A DNA stretch of 64,000 nt, taken from positions 16,486,852-16,550,851 of the forward strand of contig CM042958.1 in assembly GCA_023678885.1 (NCBI GenBank). The letters are read 5' to 3'. This stretch comes from Pogostemon cablin. Lineage: Eukaryota > Streptophyta > Magnoliopsida > Lamiales > Lamiaceae. Below the pieces are notes generated by a model, which was not told where the DNA came from, ran no database searches, and saw only the letters and a program-made list of their open reading frames with translations. Shown piece by piece: positions 60,004 to 64,000 of the stretch; the stretch's first letter is position 1; each line of letters starts with the position of its first letter. Position numbers and translations under genes: made by a program.

Positions 60004-60153
60004 GTTGGAGGAGGAAGAGAAAGGAGAGAGAGAAAGAGACAGCGAAAGAGGAAGAATTTTGAGCCTTGTGAGAGCTGGTTCTGTTGTCTTTAAGAAACCC
60101 AAGTTTAGACTAGTCAAGCACGACTTCCAATTTTCTATTTTTCATTTTTTATT
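60004..60153. promoter_or_regulatory. DUF3511 upstream region
   Basis: Leader and promoter of the minus-strand DUF3511 gene. A CT-rich leader (on the minus strand) is visible at 60010-60050. Confidence 0.4.
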
Positions 60154-60323
60154 ATCTAGGTTGTAAATGGATAAAATAATTCAAATTCGATTCATATTCG
60201 GAATCTAATACCAGTATTCGAATGCAAATTGAAATAATTATTTTAGTTAGAATAATATTCGAATTAAATATAATTAGTAAGTTATTTGATTCGAATATTC
60301 GTAAATATATTCGAATAATAATA

Positions 60324-60585
60324 CTCCCTTCGTCTCATAAAAAAATTTATACTTTCTATTTTTTTCTGTCTCATAAACAAGTTCACACTCCCAAATAAGG
60401 AAATACACACAAATTAATAACCCCACAATAGACTTTAATTTCAAAATTGTCACTCATTTACAACTCACAAAACTTACTTTATTATTTATTTATTACCTAA
60501 AAATATCAAACTACCCCCAAAAATCAATTTTTTCTTAAACTCCGTATCTACAGTAACTGTGAACTTCTTTATGGGACGGAGAGAG
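60324..60585. mobile_element. Stowaway-like MITE, 262-bp family
   Basis: Ends ctcccttcgtctcataaaa and tttatgggacggagagag, TA flanks, 262 bases. Closest to 15366-15627, which lies in the opposite orientation. Confidence 0.8.
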
Positions 60586-60600
60586 TATGTATAATATATA

Positions 60601-60693
60601 CTCCCTCTTTTCCGGTCAAACTGCATCGTTTGACTGCATAAAGCTCTCACAAAAGTTACAGTAAACGTATCTCTTTGGACGGGACGGAAGGAG
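60601..60693. mobile_element. Short Stowaway-like MITE
   Basis: Ends ctccctcttttccggtc and gacgggacggaaggag, TA flanks, 93 bases. It sits 15 bases from the 262-bp copy. A different, shorter family. Confidence 0.65.
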
Positions 60694-61390
60694 TACTACT
60701 AAATATAATAGGAGTATTTTATTTTATAAATATAAATAAATGTGTATATTATCTAATTCATTATTATTTTAAAATAAAGAGGAAAAGATATATTTTAATT
60801 TTTTTTAGTTGATCTATTGTACACAAATGTACACTAATGTACCTAACTCATATTCATAAATGAGTCAAGTATAAAATATGTTGAGCCCTTATGGTGACGT
60901 CACTTTCCTCCTCACTCATTGTTTTTACTTATATTTTTTCTCATTACTCACTAATACAGTTAGTTATTAATAAGTATACATTTATTAATAAAATGTTATA
61001 TACTTGTTCAATAAAACTTATACACTTTAATTATAAAACGAGTTAAAATCAATCATTCCTCCAACAAAATCTCATTATGAATACGGTGAAACTCGTCATC
61101 AATTGCAACTAAATCACTCTTTGAACACTCCAGTTGTTATTAAAAAAATATTGTACACTTATTTAATAAAACGTATATACTATATATTTAAAAAGTATAC
61201 ATTAATAAATCAAGCTTCAAACACCTCAACTCTTTATTAATAAAACGATATACAATTGTTCAATAAAATATATACACTTTATGCTGAAAAAGTATACATT
61301 AATAAATATCTGTATTCTTGGCCACAATTCTCAATTCTCGGTGACTGTGGAATTGCAACTTGACGAGATCTGACCAAAATTTTGACAGAA

Positions 61391-61666
61391 ATGAAACAGA
61401 AAAGGCGTGGAGAAAGAAAGGGAAAAAATAAGAGACAACGTGAAGAATCGGAGAACCAAGAAGAATCAAACATTCCAGATCTGAACTGTGGAATATTACA
61501 GAGTGAAAAACTAGCGGCGGCAGTGGTGGAGCGGAGGCGGCAACGATGGAGTGACACCATTACAGTGAACAATTGTAGCTTGCAATCCTTCTATGGTGCT
61601 ATCACTCCCACTAACAATCTGATGTTCGCAACGACGAAGGCAGTGGTGGGTGGTGGAGAGTGATCG
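61391..61666 (+). CDS. Unrecognised small reading frame
   Basis: A 91-codon frame from ATG at 61391 to TGA at about 61664. It has a strongly basic head (MKQKRRGERKGKNKRQREES), an Asn/Gln-rich middle and EKLAAAVVERRRQRW. No family is recognised. The purine-rich composition and the location inside repeat-rich DNA make it more likely a transposon remnant or chance frame than a gene. Confidence 0.2.
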
Positions 61667-62842
61667 GTGGAGAGTGGGTGGTGGTTGGGAGAGAAAAGAG
61701 AGAATTGGAGGCGAAAGTGGATACAGAGTGAGAAAGCAGAGAATGAGAATGAGGAGACGGTGAGAAGAGAGAGAAAACGCGGAGAGGATGAAAGAGAGAA
61801 ATGAAATTATGGCTCCATTTACTTTATATATGTCAGGTCATGGATTTGAATCTGACCCGCTTGTACCTTAACAATTGGGTACAATAGACTTTATCTTTTT
61901 TTATATATCATGTGAATTATTTAATTACTATAATTTTTAATAATTTAATGGTAGATGTATTTAGTGAGTGTAGAATCGGTATTCTTATGAAAAACAACGT
62001 TTCAATACAAAATAGAAATGATGTTCTTACACCAGCCGTGTTTGAACATGAATCAGAATTAAAGCGGAAGACAATAGAAATGATTGTTTAAAAAGTTGGG
62101 ATGACTACGTCATTCCCTCGGAACCATTCATTAGCATATCACAGTATTACAGACTCCATCTTAATACTTTCACCCTAAAGACGTCTCGGCCTTACGGATT
62201 TTTTTCTACTTAGACATCCTATCTAAGCAGACCCTATTTCTATGAAATAGACACTCTCATATATTTTGCAAAATAATGAAACACGGCTGATAGGAGAGGT
62301 GATCTCTTTCTCCAACAAAAGATAACTTAAATAGATGTGGCAACATCTTTCAATATTTAACACAGGGGTATATTTCTTCCATCTACGTTATTGCAAGATA
62401 TCTTGGTTACCATATTAAGAATGGTAATTGAAAATTGATTTCCTCCCTTCACTCTTGATTAATTCCCACCGAAATTGACTTTCCATATAAATAGAACTTG
62501 ACTCCTCAAAATTGATATCCTACATAAACAAAATTAAACCCCATTAAATATGTTCTAATCATGACACAATTAAATACTCTACAGTTAGTATTTTTTTCTT
62601 AAATTTATTAATAGTACAAGAAATTAAAAAAATTGCTCCATTATTTAAAAAAAAATTACAATTTCGAATCGAATTGAATTCAAATATTCAATTTTTAATG
62701 TTCAATTCGAATACTCGAATATATTCGAATAGTTCGTTTATTACTTTTGAATCGAATACGAATACAAATACAAATATTCTAATATTTAATCAAATATCAT
62801 TCAAGTACCTTAGTATTCGATTCGATTCGTTTACAACTCATA

Positions 62843-64000
62843 TACTATACTAAAACTCTTACCAATATTTATCATTTTAAAATATAAATTTTGATTTTGA
62901 GGGGTAGTATATACCTCATCAGTTTCATGCAAAGAGTGTCTTTTACTTTGGCACGTGTATTAAAGAGTATTATTATTTAATGTGTAGTATGTAGTTGTAT
63001 TAGTGGGTGTGTGAACTCCATATTTTAATTGTATTAGTAGGTGTGTGTAGGTCTCATATGTTTAGAAAAGAAAATGAACTCTTAGGGTAAGACGCCAAAA
63101 ATGGAAAAAAAATATCTTCTTTGAATGAAACTCTTTACACATTTCTTATATTACATTTAATCACCTCTTATACATTTATTTAACATAAAGTTAAATTTAT
63201 CTACTTTTTGAGTTAATCCATGCATTTTTTAGTTTTGCTCTATTAATTTTCCAAAATTTGAAATTTTAATATATTTATCGGCTGGAGTAGGTTATCCAAT
63301 CAATAATGCCACATAATCACACTTCTAACGTGGCGAGAAAAATAAAATTTTCAATACTTAAATTTGTCTTTTTTTTTAAAATTAGTACATGATATTTCAA
63401 AATTTTAAAATTGAACAATTAACTTTTATTATTCAATAAAGTAGTTTCAAAGACGTCAAAATATGCATAGTACTGCAAGCTAACCCTCATAACCTTAATA
63501 ATTTCACCACCAACCTATCCCACTTTGGGCCTGCCCCACAATTCACAAATGATCTATTCTAAAAATAACTCATATTATTGTAACTAGCACATAACCTACT
63601 CATGCGAAATTTATATCTCAATTCGATCTATAATTCACCACATATAAATAAATTAAAAATGAGTATTTATAAATGGTATATTGTCCATTTTGATTACATA
63701 TTCATTAATTTTATTTTAATTTCATATTTTTTTTAAAAATCCATATGAAATATCATAATGTGTTTGACACGTTACAACATATTATGTCAAATGCCCGCTT
63801 CGCAAATAATATGCTCGGCAAATGCCCCACCATACTAATTACATAACGAACTCTAACTTAGTAAATGATGGGTTAATATTGATTTAATTCAATCCACTTT
63901 TACATCCCTAATGGGTCTTCCTTAAAAACCCTAACTAATTCATTTTTTATTAGTTTATGAATCCATGAAGATATGTCACTATTTATTCTGTATTACATAA
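62843..64000. other. Gene-free stretch with one MITE
   Basis: 62915-63135 resembles the 226-bp Stowaway-like family ('ttatttaatgtgtagtatgt', 'gtattagtgggtgtgtgaac') with degraded ends. The remainder is AT-rich with no coding signal. Confidence 0.5.

Larger units (their letters stand above)
60154..62842. repeat. Possible composite element with inverted TTCGAAT-rich ends
   Basis: The left end (ggttgtaaatggat, then many 'attcgaat' and 'tattcgaa' motifs to 60320) and the right end (62640-62842, closing with 'gattcgattcgtttacaact') are inverted relative to each other. Both are dense in AATATTCGAAT-type motifs. Between them lie two Stowaway-like MITEs and about 1.9 kb of unclassified sequence. The two ends could also be independent fragments of one repeat family. 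Confidence 0.4.

Overview
The window is nuclear DNA of a flowering plant, most likely an asterid eudicot. Genes have many short introns with GT..AG borders. Intergenic DNA is very AT-rich and packed with plant transposons: Stowaway, Mutator-like and CACTA fragments, a LINE, and Copia and gypsy-type remnants. A Lamiales-like source is an inference from the R1-type NLR and the MITE families; no single feature proves it.

Layout. 1-5 kb is gene-free and repeat-rich. At 5.2-6.8 kb (+) lies a heat-stress factor of the HsfA2/HSF30 type, with two GAAccTTC heat-shock half-site pairs just upstream of its TATA box. At 7.15-9.15 kb (-) lies a five-exon hypersensitive-induced-reaction (HIR) prohibitin-domain gene whose last exon carries a frameshift. 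10-27.5 kb is a transposon graveyard: three related F-box-associated (FBA) pseudogenes, one split by a solo LTR with a perfect 5-bp target duplication; a 5'-truncated LINE; CACTA ends; a Copia gag-protease remnant with a primer-binding site; and a gypsy-type gag-like pseudogene. At 28.2-30.9 kb (-) is a seven-exon mitochondrial carrier of the CoA-transporter type. 31-36.5 kb holds MITEs, including a Mutator-like one with a 10-bp target duplication.

36.6-38.3 kb (+) is a complete seven-exon LOG cytokinin-activating enzyme. 41.2-44.7 kb (+) is a ten-exon CLP1 pre-mRNA 3'-end processing factor with a frameshift in its last exon. 46.4-47.2 kb (+) is a single-exon NDR1/HIN1-like LEA_2 protein. 50.4-52.6 kb (-) is an intact PPR protein of the E subgroup (At1g53600-like). 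53.0-53.25 kb holds a fragment of plastid rpoC1 (a NUPT). 53.6-56.5 kb (-) is an R1-type CC-NB-LRR gene with one frameshift and one in-frame stop. 59.6-60.0 kb (-) is a DUF3511 protein. The PPR/NLR pair is flanked by two direct copies of a ~1.85-kb block (48.4-50.25 and 57.66-59.5 kb), each carrying a decayed, intron-retaining HIR pseudogene in opposite orientation to the HIR gene at 7-9 kb.

The genes do not form a pathway. The theme is defence and stress (HSF, HIR, NHL, NLR) mixed with housekeeping genes. Four otherwise well-preserved genes (HIR, carrier, CLP1, NLR) each show a 1- or 2-base indel in the frame. That may be decay, but three of the four are in short homopolymers, so uncorrected sequencing error must be excluded before calling them pseudogenes. 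I did not find a clearly new biological system. The most interesting items are the duplicated HIR blocks, the precisely datable nested insertions, the plastid fragment and the shared pattern of frame errors.
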